A DNA stretch of 64,000 nucleotides from Pantoea sp. RIT-PI-b (GCF_001187905.1 NZ_LGIS01000030.1:310001-374000), one strand, 5' to 3'; counted from the first letter of the stretch, positions 33,114 through 42,242 are shown. Numbers and translations: made by a program. Notes: generated from the sequence alone by a model not told the origin.

Positions 33114-35837
33114 TTAGAACCACTGACCAAAACGCTTGATGTAGAGCATTTTCATGCCCTGCGCGACTACGCAATAGCCGAGCAGCGTTGCCACCAGCCA
33201 TGGGAAGTAGGACCACGGCAGCGGCACTAATCCAACCATGGCACCCAGCGATGAGAACGGCAGCAGAATGCCGGCGATCATCACGCAGGCCGTGGTCAGC
33301 AGCACCGGCAGCGCAGCGCGACTCTGGATAAACGGAATCTTTTGCGTCCGCAACATATGTACCACCAGCGTTTGCGACAGCAGGCCTTCAATAAACCAGC
33401 CAGACTGGAACAGCGACTGCATCTCTGGCGTATTCGCCGCAAATACGTACCACATCAGCGCAAAGGTGGTGATATCGAAAATGGACGACGTTGGGCCAAT
33501 CCATAGCATGAAGCGTTTGATATTACGCGCGTCCCATTTACGCGGTTTACGCAGGAATTCACGGTCCATTTTGTCCCACGGCAGCGCCAGCTGAGACAGA
33601 TCGTACATCAGGTTCTGAATCAGCAGATGAATCGCCAACATCGGCAGGAACGGAATAAAGGCGCTGGCCACCAATACCGAGAACACATTGCCAAAATTAG
33701 AACTGGCGGTCATGTTCAGGTACTTAATGATGTTGCCGAAGGTTTCGCGCCCCGTCATCACACCCTCTTCCAGCACCATCAAATCTTTTTCCAGCAGGAT
33801 GATATCGGAAGATTCTTTCGCGATATCCGCCGCGCTATCGACGGAAATCCCCACATCAGCATCACGCAGTGCCGGAGCATCATTAATACCATCGCCCAGG
33901 AAACCAACGGTGTGACCAAGTTGCTGCAGCGTACTCACCAGACGTGATTTTTGCAGCGGCGTGAGTTTAGCGAACACCGAACTTTGTGCTGCAGCCGCCG
34001 CCAATTGCTCATCGCTCATTAATGCAATTTGGTCGCCGGTAACGATCGCGCCGCTATCGATGCCAACCTGCTGGCAAATGCGCGCGGTAACCACCGGATT
34101 ATCGCCGGTTAATACCTTGACGCTGACACCATTGTCGCGCAATGCGCTAATGGCTTTCGCGGCGCTCTCTTTTGGCGGATCGAGGAAGGTCAACAGTCCT
34201 TCCACCGTCAATCCCTGCTCATCCGCCACGCTCAACGGCTGCTGCAAACCCGGCTCCGCCAGCACGCGACTGGCCACCAGCAACACGCGGAAACCCTGCT
34301 CATTATATTGATGTGCTAGCGCCAATAGTTCTGCACGGCGCGTTTCGTTCAGCGGCTGCACCAGTTTGCCTTCGCGCTCGGCGGTAGCGATGCTCAGCAT
34401 CTCTTCCACTGCGCCTTTGCAGATCAGCATCTGTTGATTCAGGCGACGATCGCGCACCACCACCGAGACACGGCGCCGGATAAAATCAAACGGCAGTTCA
34501 TCCACTTTGATGTAGCTGTCGCCAACCGCCTCGCTAACCCGGTTTTTGCCGTACTGCAAAATGGCGCGATCCATCAGGTTCAGCGTACCGCTTTGATAAT
34601 GGCTGTTGAGCCAGCTCAACATCAGCACGCGTGAGTTTTCCACGCCAGCACAATCCAGATGATGCTCCAGAATGATGTTGTCCTGCGTAAGCGTACCGGT
34701 TTTATCGGTGCAAAGGATGTCCATTGCCCCGAGGTTTTGAATCGCGTTCAGGCGCTTAACGATCACTTTGCGCCGCGACATGGCAATGGCGCCTTTCGCC
34801 AGATTTGAACTGACAATCATCGGCAGCATTTCCGGCGTTAATCCGACCGCCACCGCCAGCGCAAACAGCGAAGCGTCGAGCCAGTCGCCTTTGGTGAAGC
34901 CATTGATCAGCAGCACCACCGGCACCATCACCAGCATGAAGCGAATCAGCAGCCAGCTCACGCTGTTAACGCCGCGGTCAAAGGCGGTTTGTGAGCGGTT
35001 ACCAACAATCGATTTCGCCAGGCTACCAAAATAGGTTTCGCTGCCGGTCGCCACCACTACTGCTTTAGCGCTGCCGCTGGAGACGTTGGTACCCATCAGG
35101 CAGACGCTGCCCAGTTCCAGCAGCGACGTGCCCTGCTCGCTGGCACCGCTGCTTTTGCTGGTGACATGGCCGGTAACGTCATATTTTTCAACCGGTAACG
35201 ATTCGCCAGTTAAAATTGCCTGGCTGATAAACAGATCGCGCGAATCCAGCAGGCGCACATCGGCGGGCACCAAATCCCCCGCGGAGAGATAGATGATGTC
35301 GCCAGGCACCAGCGTAGCGATGTCCACTTCCTGTTTGCTGGGCGCATGCTGCGCTGATTCACGACGTAATACGGTCGCGGTGGTGCGCACCATCGACTTC
35401 AGCGCCTGTGCCGCTTTGTTGGTGCGGAACTCCTGCCAGAAGCGCAGCAAACCGCTGAGCGTTACCATCGTCACAATGATGATGACACCGGTCAGATCGG
35501 TCTCCTCACCGTTGCGCATCGGCAGCCAGAAATCAGTGAAAAAACTCACCGCAGCCAGTGCCATCAGGACATAGATAAACGGATTGTTGAACGCGTGCAG
35601 CAGCTGCACCAGCGCCGGCGGCGCTTTATCGTGTTCAACCTGATTACGGCCATACACCGCTAAGCGCGCCTCGGCTTCACGCTCATTCAGGCCCAACGCA
35701 TCACTACGCAGGCGCACCAGAGTTTCATCGGCAGTGAATCCGGCTTCATCTTCAATCAGGTAGCGCGGCGTTTTGTGACGCTGCGGACGTGTGGTATTCC
35801 AGGCTTTTTTGTCCTGGTTGAGTTTCATGTCAGTCAT
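33114..35837 (-). CDS. mgtB: P-type Mg2+-importing ATPase MgtB
   Basis: P3B-type magnesium importer of the inner membrane. It has 907 residues from MTDMKLNQDKK (35837; AGGAG seven bases upstream), essentially the length of Salmonella MgtB (908), and it resembles MgtB more than MgtA: FIYVLMALAAVSFFTDFWLP and the C terminus YIKRFGQWF. It has the phosphorylation site DKTGTLT, TGES, the KGA nucleotide motif, GDGINDAP and about ten membrane segments. An in-frame ATG at 35891 is rejected as lacking a ribosome site. No mgtC precedes it. It is read from a long leader and followed by a 28-residue membrane peptide. Confidence 0.95.
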   Translation of the reverse strand: MTDMKLNQDKKAWNTTRPQRHKTPRYLIEDEAGFTADETLVRLRSDALGLNEREAEARLAVYGRNQVEHDKAPPALVQLLHAFNNPFIYVLMALAAVSFFTDFWLPMRNGEETDLTGVIIIVTMVTLSGLLRFWQEFRTNKAAQALKSMVRTTATVLRRESAQHAPSKQEVDIATLVPGDIIYLSAGDLVPADVRLLDSRDLFISQAILTGESLPVEKYDVTGHVTSKSSGASEQGTSLLELGSVCLMGTNVSSGSAKAVVVATGSETYFGSLAKSIVGNRSQTAFDRGVNSVSWLLIRFMLVMVPVVLLINGFTKGDWLDASLFALAVAVGLTPEMLPMIVSSNLAKGAIAMSRRKVIVKRLNAIQNLGAMDILCTDKTGTLTQDNIILEHHLDCAGVENSRVLMLSWLNSHYQSGTLNLMDRAILQYGKNRVSEAVGDSYIKVDELPFDFIRRRVSVVVRDRRLNQQMLICKGAVEEMLSIATAEREGKLVQPLNETRRAELLALAHQYNEQGFRVLLVASRVLAEPGLQQPLSVADEQGLTVEGLLTFLDPPKESAAKAISALRDNGVSVKVLTGDNPVVTARICQQVGIDSGAIVTGDQIALMSDEQLAAAAAQSSVFAKLTPLQKSRLVSTLQQLGHTVGFLGDGINDAPALRDADVGISVDSAADIAKESSDIILLEKDLMVLEEGVMTGRETFGNIIKYLNMTASSNFGNVFSVLVASAFIPFLPMLAIHLLIQNLMYDLSQLALPWDKMDREFLRKPRKWDARNIKRFMLWIGPTSSIFDITTFALMWYVFAANTPEMQSLFQSGWFIEGLLSQTLVVHMLRTQKIPFIQSRAALPVLLTTACVMIAGILLPFSSLGAMVGLVPLPWSYFPWLVATLLGYCVVAQGMKMLYIKRFGQWF

Positions 35838-36323
35838 GATGACACTCCTCTGTTTTACGGCAATAGATATCCCTGCATGCCATGCACACAAAATGGATGT
35901 AATTAAATTAACGGCAATGCGTTATTAAATTAAAAATAACCTGTCGGGAATTTCCATATCACCTCCCGGAAATTAAAGACGAAAAGAGTCGCTCGTTAAA
36001 TAACGAGTAATAGATAATGACGAGGGAAAACACCACGCAGTCGAACAGCGAAGAGCTGTCTAACGCGCAGCGTAAATCAGCACGCTGAGGTTCAGCGCGC
36101 GCATCGAGGCGGAGGGAAAAGTGTGTTAAAAATCATGTGCATGATAATGTTCCCACGAGCTTCGGCCCGTTACAGTGTCGTTGTGAGGGAACAATCATCA
36201 GAAGAGAGGAGGATTGCTGCCCGCCGTGTTGGCAAGCAGCGACAAAAAAGTTCGCGCGTCAGCTTGCCTTGTGTTGCCATCTAAAAGGGTGACTGTCCAA
36301 CTGAACTCTCCTGCTTTGAAATT
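35838..36323 (-). promoter_or_regulatory. Long structured mRNA leader of mgtB (probable Mg2+/translation-responsive attenuator)
   Basis: About 486 nt separate the predicted start of transcription from mgtB. In transcript order it contains GGCAACACAAGGCAAGC (36268-36262 region), an arm that can pair with GCTTGCC at 36237-36231. That same segment alternatively forms the GCTGC...GCAGC hairpin (36240-36216), so the two folds exclude each other. A stem GTTCCC/GGGAAC (about 36186-36152), the proline-containing leader frame (36142-36092) and a CTCGTTA/TAACGAG hairpin (36007-35992) followed by a T-rich stretch come next. A second short frame MEIPDRLFLI behind GGGAGGTGAT lies at about 35957-35925. The layout recalls the mgtA and mgtCBR leaders of Salmonella, but no sequence identity is claimed. 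Confidence 0.65.
36092..36142 (-). CDS. Candidate proline-containing leader peptide of mgtB
   Basis: A 16-residue frame MHMIFNTLFPPPRCAR in the mgtB leader. Three consecutive proline codons followed by Arg are a classic ribosome-slowing sequence. Leader peptides with proline codons (MgtL, MgtP) control mgtA and mgtC in Salmonella. Its ribosome site (TGGGAA, nine bases upstream) is modest. Confidence 0.5.
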   Translation of the reverse strand: MHMIFNTLFPPPRCAR

Positions 36324-36329
36324 GCGGCT

Positions 36330-36357
36330 ATTATATTCCGGGACGTAACGAAGTAAA
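36330..36357 (-). promoter_or_regulatory. Predicted promoter of mgtB
   Basis: Minus strand: -35 TTTACT (36357-36352), 16-bp spacer, perfect -10 TATAAT (36335-36330). I looked for the PhoP direct repeat (G/T)GTTTA-N5-(G/T)GTTTA and found no convincing match. Confidence 0.6.
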
Positions 36358-36422
36358 GTTAATTATCTATAACTCAATACTCATTTAAATTCCGTTGTGG
36401 TTGAGTTGATATTAACTATTCC

Positions 36423-36487
36423 GATCGCCATTAATGGCGACCCTACAATTATCGCTGAGCTTTTGTCGGCTACGCATTTATGCGTAC
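36423..36487. repeat. Paired palindromic (BIME-like) repeat, copy 2
   Basis: GATCGCCATTAATGGCGACC followed by CTAC (36423-36446), then GGCTACGCATTTATGCGTACC-like palindrome (36468-36487). It has the same two palindromes in the same relative order as copies 1 and 3, here slightly degenerate, between divergent mgtB and the ABC operon. The rest of the 797-bp gap is the mgtB leader and AT-rich DNA with a TGCATATGCA palindrome (36551-36560). Confidence 0.7.
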
Positions 36488-36634
36488 CGCGTAACCCGCG
36501 CTGCACTTACCGCCAGCCTTATAACTGAACCACACGACTTAGATCATTAATGCATATGCATAGCCTGAAATTGACTATTCTTCACTGCTGCGCTCTCGTA
36601 AACTCGCGTTACTTTTTTTAGGCAAGGAAACAAC

Positions 36635-38203
36635 ATGAAAAAAATTATTCCCTCACTGCTGGTATTATCGCTGGCAGCCGCCTTCTCTGTTCAGGCAGCG
36701 ACGCCGAAAGATACCTTGGTTATTGCCCAGTCAACGGATGATGCCGACAGCTTCGATCCCGCGCAGGGCTTTGAGCTCACCACGGTGCAAGCATTCACTA
36801 ACATTTATCAGCGCCTGGTCCAGTCTGATCCTACCAACCCTACCGATTTGAAACCCACGCTGGCCACCTCATGGAAAGCCGGTGACGATAATCGCAGCCT
36901 GACCTTTGAACTGCGCAAAGGCGCACAGTTCGCCAGCGGCAATCCGCTGCGTCCGGAAGATGTGATCTTTTCGCTCGGTCGCGTGGTTAAACTGAATCTC
37001 GATCCCTCCTTTATTCTTACCCAGCTCGGTTGGAATAAAGACAATGTTGATACCTTCCTGAAAAAGGTCGATGACAACCATGTGCAGATCAGCTGGAGCG
37101 CCAACGTCAGCCCGGCTTATGTTCTGAGCCTGCTGTCTGCGCCGGTATCCTCAATTGTGGATGAGAAAACCGCGCAGGCGAATGCCAAAAACGGCGACTT
37201 TGGCCACGCCTGGCTTGGCACCCACTCGGCCGGCAGCGGACCGTACCAGATTCGCAAAGTGGTGCTGCATGAAGCGATTCTGCTCTCGGCCAACCCGACT
37301 TCCCCGGCGGGCGCACCGAAGCTGAAAAACATCCTGATCAAAAACGTACCGGAACCGGCTGCGCGTCGTCTGCTGCTGGAACAGGGCGATGTAGACATCG
37401 CGCGTAACCTCGGCGCGGATCAGATCGCCTCGCTGAAAGGTAAAGCCGGCGTGAAGACCGAAGCGATCCCCATGGCATCGCTCTACTACATCCAGTTCAA
37501 CATGGGTGAAAATCCGGTGCTGAAGAATCCGGCGCTGTGGGAAGCGGCTCGTTACCTGTTCGACTATAAAGGTATCGCTAACGACCTGCTGAAAGGCCAG
37601 TTCGACGTGCATCAAACCTTCCTGCCGAAAGGTTTCCTCGGTGCCATCAACGACACGCCGTACAGCTACGATCCTGAAAAAGCCAAAGCGATTCTCAAGA
37701 AAGCCGGCCTGACCAACGTCAGCTTTACGCTTTCAACCAGCAACCAACCGCCGTATCTCGACATCGCCCAGGCGCTGCAGGGCAGCTTCGCCAAAGGTGG
37801 CGTGAAAGTGGAAGTGCAGCCGGGCCTGAGCTCTGAAGTTTCCACCCGCGTGAAGGCGCACAAATACGAAGCCACCCTGAACGCCTGGGGCGCAGACTAT
37901 TTCGATCCCAACACTAACGCCGCGTCCTTCGCGTACAACCCGGAAGATGGCAGTAAAACCGTGGCTTACCGTTCTGACTGGCACATTCCAGAGCTGAACA
38001 AGCAAACGCTGGCGGCCACCGCCGAGAGTGATACGAACAAGCGCGTTGAGCTGTATCAGGCGATGCAGCGTGAAGTGCTGAAGAACTCCCCGTACGTGAT
38101 TGGTTTGCAGGCAAAAAACCTGATTGCGCTGCGCGACAATCTGCAAGGCTATGTGCAAGGCATCAATCCGGACATGGTGTATTACTCGCAGGTTTCTAAG
38201 TAA
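36635..38203 (+). CDS. ABC importer substrate-binding protein, family 5 (peptide/nickel type)
   Basis: Periplasmic binding protein of an importer. It has 522 residues: signal peptide MKKIIPSLLVLSLAAAFSVQA (cleaved near 22), then a full SBP_bac_5 fold (FDPAQGFELTTVQAFTNIYQRLVQSDP, FELRKGAQFASGNPLRPEDVIFSL). The family binds oligopeptides, dipeptides, nickel chelators, glutathione, haem or sugars; the ligand cannot be read from sequence. It is the first gene of a tightly coupled six-gene operon ending with speG. Confidence 0.9.
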   Translation: MKKIIPSLLVLSLAAAFSVQAATPKDTLVIAQSTDDADSFDPAQGFELTTVQAFTNIYQRLVQSDPTNPTDLKPTLATSWKAGDDNRSLTFELRKGAQFASGNPLRPEDVIFSLGRVVKLNLDPSFILTQLGWNKDNVDTFLKKVDDNHVQISWSANVSPAYVLSLLSAPVSSIVDEKTAQANAKNGDFGHAWLGTHSAGSGPYQIRKVVLHEAILLSANPTSPAGAPKLKNILIKNVPEPAARRLLLEQGDVDIARNLGADQIASLKGKAGVKTEAIPMASLYYIQFNMGENPVLKNPALWEAARYLFDYKGIANDLLKGQFDVHQTFLPKGFLGAINDTPYSYDPEKAKAILKKAGLTNVSFTLSTSNQPPYLDIAQALQGSFAKGGVKVEVQPGLSSEVSTRVKAHKYEATLNAWGADYFDPNTNAASFAYNPEDGSKTVAYRSDWHIPELNKQTLAATAESDTNKRVELYQAMQREVLKNSPYVIGLQAKNLIALRDNLQGYVQGINPDMVYYSQVSK

Positions 38204-39255
38204 TGGCAGTGTCAGCTTCACAGGCCGGGTTCGCCCGGCCGCTCTGGCAACGCGTTAGCCACCTCGTCACTAGCCTGCTGTCGCTGCTGGTGACGTTGAT
38301 CGGTTTGTTAGCGTTCACTTTTATGCTGTCGCACCTGTCGCCTGTCGATCCGGTGCAGCAGATCGCCGGCGATCACGCCAGTGAAGCCACCTATGCGCAG
38401 GTGCGCCACGATCTCGGTCTCGATCAGCCGGTGCTGGTGCAGTTCTGGCGCTACATCAGCCATCTGGCACGCGGTGATTTGGGCTTGTCGCACCTGACCA
38501 ATCAGCCGGTCAGCGCCGACCTGATGCGCACCTTCCCTGCCACCCTTGAGCTGGCAACCTGTGCAATGATTTTTGCCGCGGTGTTCGGCATTGCCTTAGC
38601 GCTGCTGGCAGCGTGGAAGCCAGGCAGCATCATCGATAACGTCGCACGTTTTGTTTCGCTACTCGGTTACTCAGTGCCGGTGTTCTGGCTCGGTTTGCTG
38701 GGTTTACTGCTGTTTTACGCCGTGCTGCACTGGTCGGCCGGTCCGGGCCAGCTTGACGACATCTGGATCTACACGCTGGAGCCGAAAACCGGCTTTGTGC
38801 TGATTGATAGCTGGATGTCCGGCGATCCCGAGATGTTCCGCAATGCGATTGCCCATCTGTGGCTGCCGGTGGTGATTCTTGGTCTGCTGGCGATGGCGGG
38901 TATTACGCGCCTGCTGCGTGCTGCGTTGCTGGAAGAGAGCAACAAAGAGTATGTGGTACTGGCACGCGCTAAGGGCGCCAGCCGTGGCCGCATCCTGCTG
39001 CGCCATATTTTCCCTAACGTGCTGGGCACGCTGATTACCGTTATCGCCCTCTCCTACGCCACGCTGCTGGAAGGTTCGGTATTGACTGAAACGGTATTTG
39101 CCTGGCCGGGTGTTGGTCGCTACATGACAAACGCACTGTTTTCCTCTGATGTACCGGCGATTCTCGGCTCAACTCTGCTGATTGGCAGCTGCTTCATTCT
39201 GCTCAATGCGCTGGCCGATGCCCTGACCTGGTTAACCGATCCGAGAACCCGATGA
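38203..39255 (+). CDS. ABC importer permease 1 (DppB/OppB type)
   Basis: Inner-membrane permease, 350 residues, with an N-terminal helix and five further membrane segments. The DppB-type region FMLSHLSPVDPVQQIAGDHA is followed by the EAA loop (VVLARAKGASRGRILLRHIFPN) that contacts the ATPases. Its ATG overlaps the TAA of the binding-protein gene by one base. Confidence 0.92.
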   Translation: MAVSASQAGFARPLWQRVSHLVTSLLSLLVTLIGLLAFTFMLSHLSPVDPVQQIAGDHASEATYAQVRHDLGLDQPVLVQFWRYISHLARGDLGLSHLTNQPVSADLMRTFPATLELATCAMIFAAVFGIALALLAAWKPGSIIDNVARFVSLLGYSVPVFWLGLLGLLLFYAVLHWSAGPGQLDDIWIYTLEPKTGFVLIDSWMSGDPEMFRNAIAHLWLPVVILGLLAMAGITRLLRAALLEESNKEYVVLARAKGASRGRILLRHIFPNVLGTLITVIALSYATLLEGSVLTETVFAWPGVGRYMTNALFSSDVPAILGSTLLIGSCFILLNALADALTWLTDPRTR

Positions 39256-40109
39256 CTCAACAACTCTCTGAACTGGAAACGCTGCGCCCGCGTCGCCGTC
39301 GCGCCCGCATGACTTCCCTCACCATTGGCTTGACGCTGGTGCTGATTGTGGTGGCGATGGCGCTGTTCGCGCCCTTGCTGGCGCCGTTTGATCCCAATGC
39401 GCAGATCATCTCCCAGCGTTTACAAGCGCCGTCGGCGCTGCACTGGTTCGGCACCGATGGCTTTGGCCGCGATTTGCTGTCACGCGTCATCTACGGCGCA
39501 CGCCCGACACTGCTGCTGGTATCACTGATTCTGGTGCTGACCATTCCGGTTGGCCTGCTGGTCGGTATCACCGCCGGTTACGTCGGCGGCTGGACCGAGC
39601 GCGTATTAATGCGCATCACCGATATCTTCCTGTCGCTGCCGAATCTGGTGATCGCGCTGGCGCTGGTGGCCATGCTCGGTCCGGGTTTGATGAATGGCGC
39701 GCTGGCGCTGGCGCTCACCAGCTGGCCGCCGTTTGCACGCCAGGCGCGTGCGGAAACGCTGGCGCTGCGCCGCAGTGATTATCTTGCTGCCGCGCGGATG
39801 CAGGGCATCACCGGTTTGCGCCTGATGTTTGGCCATATTCTGCCGCTGTGTATGCCAACGGCGGTGGTGCGCGCCGCGCTGAGCCTCGGCGGCATTATTC
39901 TGTCTGCCGCCGGATTGGGCTTCCTCGGCATGGGCGTGCAACCGCCTACCGCTGAATGGGGGTCGATGGTGGCCGAAGGCAGTAAAGTCATTTTCGACCA
40001 ATGGTGGGTTGCCGCCGCGCCCGGTGGTGCCATTCTGTTCGCCAGCCTGGCGTTTAACCTGACAGGCGATGGCCTGCGTGACCGACTGGATACTCGCCAT
40101 GCCAAATGA
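39252..40109 (+). CDS. ABC importer permease 2 (DppC/OppC type)
   Basis: Second permease subunit, 285 residues. The N-terminal OppC-type helix (RMTSLTIGLTLVLIVVAMALFAPLLAPFDPNAQ) is followed by the HWFGTDGFGRDLLSRVIYGAR signature of the DppC group and the EAA loop (YLAAARMQGITGLRLMFGHILP). It overlaps permease 1 by 4 bp. Confidence 0.92.
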   Translation: MTQQLSELETLRPRRRRARMTSLTIGLTLVLIVVAMALFAPLLAPFDPNAQIISQRLQAPSALHWFGTDGFGRDLLSRVIYGARPTLLLVSLILVLTIPVGLLVGITAGYVGGWTERVLMRITDIFLSLPNLVIALALVAMLGPGLMNGALALALTSWPPFARQARAETLALRRSDYLAAARMQGITGLRLMFGHILPLCMPTAVVRAALSLGGIILSAAGLGFLGMGVQPPTAEWGSMVAEGSKVIFDQWWVAAAPGGAILFASLAFNLTGDGLRDRLDTRHAK

Positions 40110-40932
40110 TCTGTTAATTGACGTACAGGGCCTGACGATCCGTAGCGATGATGCGCTGCTGGTCGATAACATCGGCTTTCAAATTGGCCGTGAGCGTGTG
40201 GCGCTGGTGGGGGAATCCGGTTCCGGTAAATCGCTAACGGCCCGCACGCTAATGGGCTTGCTATCGCCTTCGCTGCAGCTGCAGGCCGACCGTTTGCAGA
40301 TTGTCGGCACCGATGCATTGAGCCTACGCGAGCGCGACTGGATCCAGCTGCGCGGCAGTAAAGTGGCGATGGTGATGCAGGATCCGAAATACGCGCTCAA
40401 TCCCACGCGCACCATTGGCTGGCAGGTGGAAGAGCCGCTGGTGCTGCACCACAAACTGAGCCGTGCCGAGCGCCAGGAGAAAGTGTGCGAGATGCTCGAT
40501 GCGGTCGGCTTGCCCGATCCGCGTCAGCTGATGAAGCGCTACCCGCATCAACTCTCTGGCGGCATGGGACAACGCGTGATGCTGGCGATCGCCCTGATTA
40601 CCGATCCCGAATTGCTGATCGCCGATGAACCGACGTCGGCACTTGATCATGCCATGCGCGATCAGGTGTTGGCGCTCATTCGTCGTCTGGTAGAACAGCG
40701 CAACATGGGTTTGCTGCTAATCAGCCACGATCTGCAACAGGTTGCTGAACACTGCGAGCGCGTGATGGTGATGTATCAAGGCCGCGTGCTGGATACCTTG
40801 CCGGCCGCCGAGCTGGCTAATGCCAGCCATCCATATACCAGCACCTTGTGGGCCTGTCGTCCGAGCAAAGCCACCCACGGTGAACGTTTACCGGTACTCG
40901 ATCGCGCCGCGCTGGAGAGAAATTATGATTGA
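40099..40932 (+). CDS. ABC importer ATP-binding protein 1 (DppD/OppD type)
   Basis: ATPase subunit, 277 residues, from MPNDLLIDVQGLTI. It has Walker A GESGSGKS, the Q loop in VMQDPKYALNP, signature LSGGMGQR, Walker [13 protein letters not shown] and the switch histidine in LLISHDLQQ. The start overlaps the permease 2 stop by 11 bp. Its C-terminal tail (HPYTSTLWACRPS) is a short version of the oligopeptide-transporter extension. Confidence 0.92.
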   Translation: MPNDLLIDVQGLTIRSDDALLVDNIGFQIGRERVALVGESGSGKSLTARTLMGLLSPSLQLQADRLQIVGTDALSLRERDWIQLRGSKVAMVMQDPKYALNPTRTIGWQVEEPLVLHHKLSRAERQEKVCEMLDAVGLPDPRQLMKRYPHQLSGGMGQRVMLAIALITDPELLIADEPTSALDHAMRDQVLALIRRLVEQRNMGLLLISHDLQQVAEHCERVMVMYQGRVLDTLPAAELANASHPYTSTLWACRPSKATHGERLPVLDRAALERNYD

Positions 40933-41617
40933 GTTATCCAACCTGAGCGTGTCGCACAAGCAAGGGTACGAGTTGCGTACCGTGGTGCACGACGTGTCGC
41001 TAACGGTCGCGGCCGGTGAATGCTTTGGTCTGGTGGGCCCATCCGGCTGCGGCAAGTCGTCGCTGCTGTGGGTGCTGGCCGGGTTAAACCCACACTGGAG
41101 CGGCGCCATGTCGCTGGCAGGCAGCGCAGTGCAACCCGGCAAAGCTTTCACCGGCCAGCTGCGCCGTGACGTGCAAATGGTGTTTCAGGATCCTTATGCC
41201 TCGCTGCATCCGCGTCATCGTCTGCGTCGCACGCTGGCGGAACCACTGAAAATGCTGAAGCGTGATAGTATCGACGACCGGATTAATGCCGGTTTCCGCC
41301 ATGTCGGGCTGGATCCGGCGCTGGCGGATCGTTATCCGCATCAACTTTCGGGCGGTCAGCGTCAGCGCGTCGCCATTGTGCGCGCGCTGCTGCTGGAACC
41401 GAAGATCCTGCTGCTGGATGAGCCGACCTCGGCGCTGGACATGTCGGTCCAGGCCGAGATCCTCAACCTGCTCAACGATCTCAAGCAAAAAGATGGTTTA
41501 ACCATGGTGCTGGTCAGTCACGATCCTGACGTGATCGATCACATGTGCGATCGCGCGGCGCGTATGTCGCAGGGCCGCATCGTGGAGCAACACTCAACAA
41601 CAAGGAACACCGTATGA
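40925..41617 (+). CDS. ABC importer ATP-binding protein 2 (DppF/OppF type)
   Basis: Second ATPase, 230 residues from [20 protein letters not shown]. It has Walker A GPSGCGKS, signature LSGGQRQR, Walker [13 protein letters not shown] and the H loop [12 protein letters not shown]. It lacks the usual C-terminal OppF/DppF extension (cysteine-containing region of about 80 residues). It overlaps the upstream gene by 8 bp and speG by ATGA. Confidence 0.92.
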   Translation: MIELSNLSVSHKQGYELRTVVHDVSLTVAAGECFGLVGPSGCGKSSLLWVLAGLNPHWSGAMSLAGSAVQPGKAFTGQLRRDVQMVFQDPYASLHPRHRLRRTLAEPLKMLKRDSIDDRINAGFRHVGLDPALADRYPHQLSGGQRQRVAIVRALLLEPKILLLDEPTSALDMSVQAEILNLLNDLKQKDGLTMVLVSHDPDVIDHMCDRAARMSQGRIVEQHSTTRNTV

Positions 41618-42159
41618 CGGTTAAGTTACGTCCGCTGGAGCGCGAAGATTTGCGCTTTGTGCACCAATTAGATAACAACGCCAGCGTGATGCGTTACTGG
41701 TTTGAAGAGCCTTACGAAGCGTTTGTCGAGCTTTCAGACCTGTATGACAAGCATATTCATGACCAAACCGAGCGTCGCTTTGTCGTGGAGCACGACGGCC
41801 ACAAAGCCGGCCTGGTGGAGTTGGTCGAGATTAATCACGTGCATCGCCGTGCTGAATTTCAGATCATCATCGATCCTTCACATCAGGGCAAAGGTTTAGC
41901 CACCAAAGCGGCAAAGTTAGCGATGGATTACGGCTTTTCGGTGCTGAATCTCTACAAACTCTATCTGATTGTCGATCAGGAGAATAAGAAGGCGATTCAC
42001 ATTTACACCAAGCTGGGTTTTGAGGTGGAAGGCGTACTGAAGCACGAATTTTTCATCAACGGCGAATACCGCAACACCATCCGCATGTGCATTTTCCAGC
42101 AGCAATATCTGGCGCAGCATAAGCCCGCCACTGCGATGGTGAAGCCTACCGCGCAGTAA
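41614..42159 (+). CDS. speG: Spermidine N1-acetyltransferase
   Basis: GNAT enzyme acetylating spermidine and spermine with acetyl-CoA. It has 181 residues, very close to E. coli Spe[36 protein letters not shown], the acetyl-CoA-binding [19 protein letters not shown] and NEEKAIHIY-like [13 protein letters not shown]. Its ATG overlaps the stop of the ABC ATPase gene (ATGA), which makes it the last gene of that operon; in E. coli speG stands apart. This context hints that the importer handles a polyamine-containing or related cation substrate, but that is inference. Confidence 0.95.
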   Translation: MTVKLRPLEREDLRFVHQLDNNASVMRYWFEEPYEAFVELSDLYDKHIHDQTERRFVVEHDGHKAGLVELVEINHVHRRAEFQIIIDPSHQGKGLATKAAKLAMDYGFSVLNLYKLYLIVDQENKKAIHIYTKLGFEVEGVLKHEFFINGEYRNTIRMCIFQQQYLAQHKPATAMVKPTAQ

Positions 42160-42168
42160 TGACGATTT

Positions 42169-42236
42169 GGTCGCCATGAATGGCGACCTTACGTTAATGT
42201 AGCCGGGTTTTCGTAGGGTGCGCATTCATGCGCACC
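42169..42236. repeat. Paired palindromic (BIME-like) repeat, copy 3
   Basis: GGTCGCCATGAATGGCGACC (42169-42188) followed by TTAC, then GTAGGGTGCGCATTCATGCG continuing to CACC (42213-42236). It lies in the 83-bp gap between convergent speG and the lipoprotein gene, a typical REP/BIME location, and could serve as a terminator. Confidence 0.78.
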
Positions 42237-42242
42237 TGAATA

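Noticed and set aside
35835-35891. Upstream ATG of mgtB giving 18 extra residues
   Set aside because: It has no ribosome site, and MTDMKLNQDKK at 35837 has AGGAG at good spacing and aligns with Salmonella MgtB.
36336-36420. PhoP box for mgtB
   Set aside because: I looked for the (G/T)GTTTA direct repeat upstream of the -10 and found only weak, unphased partial matches.
37733-38221. 162-codon minus-strand frame opposite the ABC binding-protein gene
   Set aside because: A shadow of the binding-protein coding strand with no ribosome site or domain.
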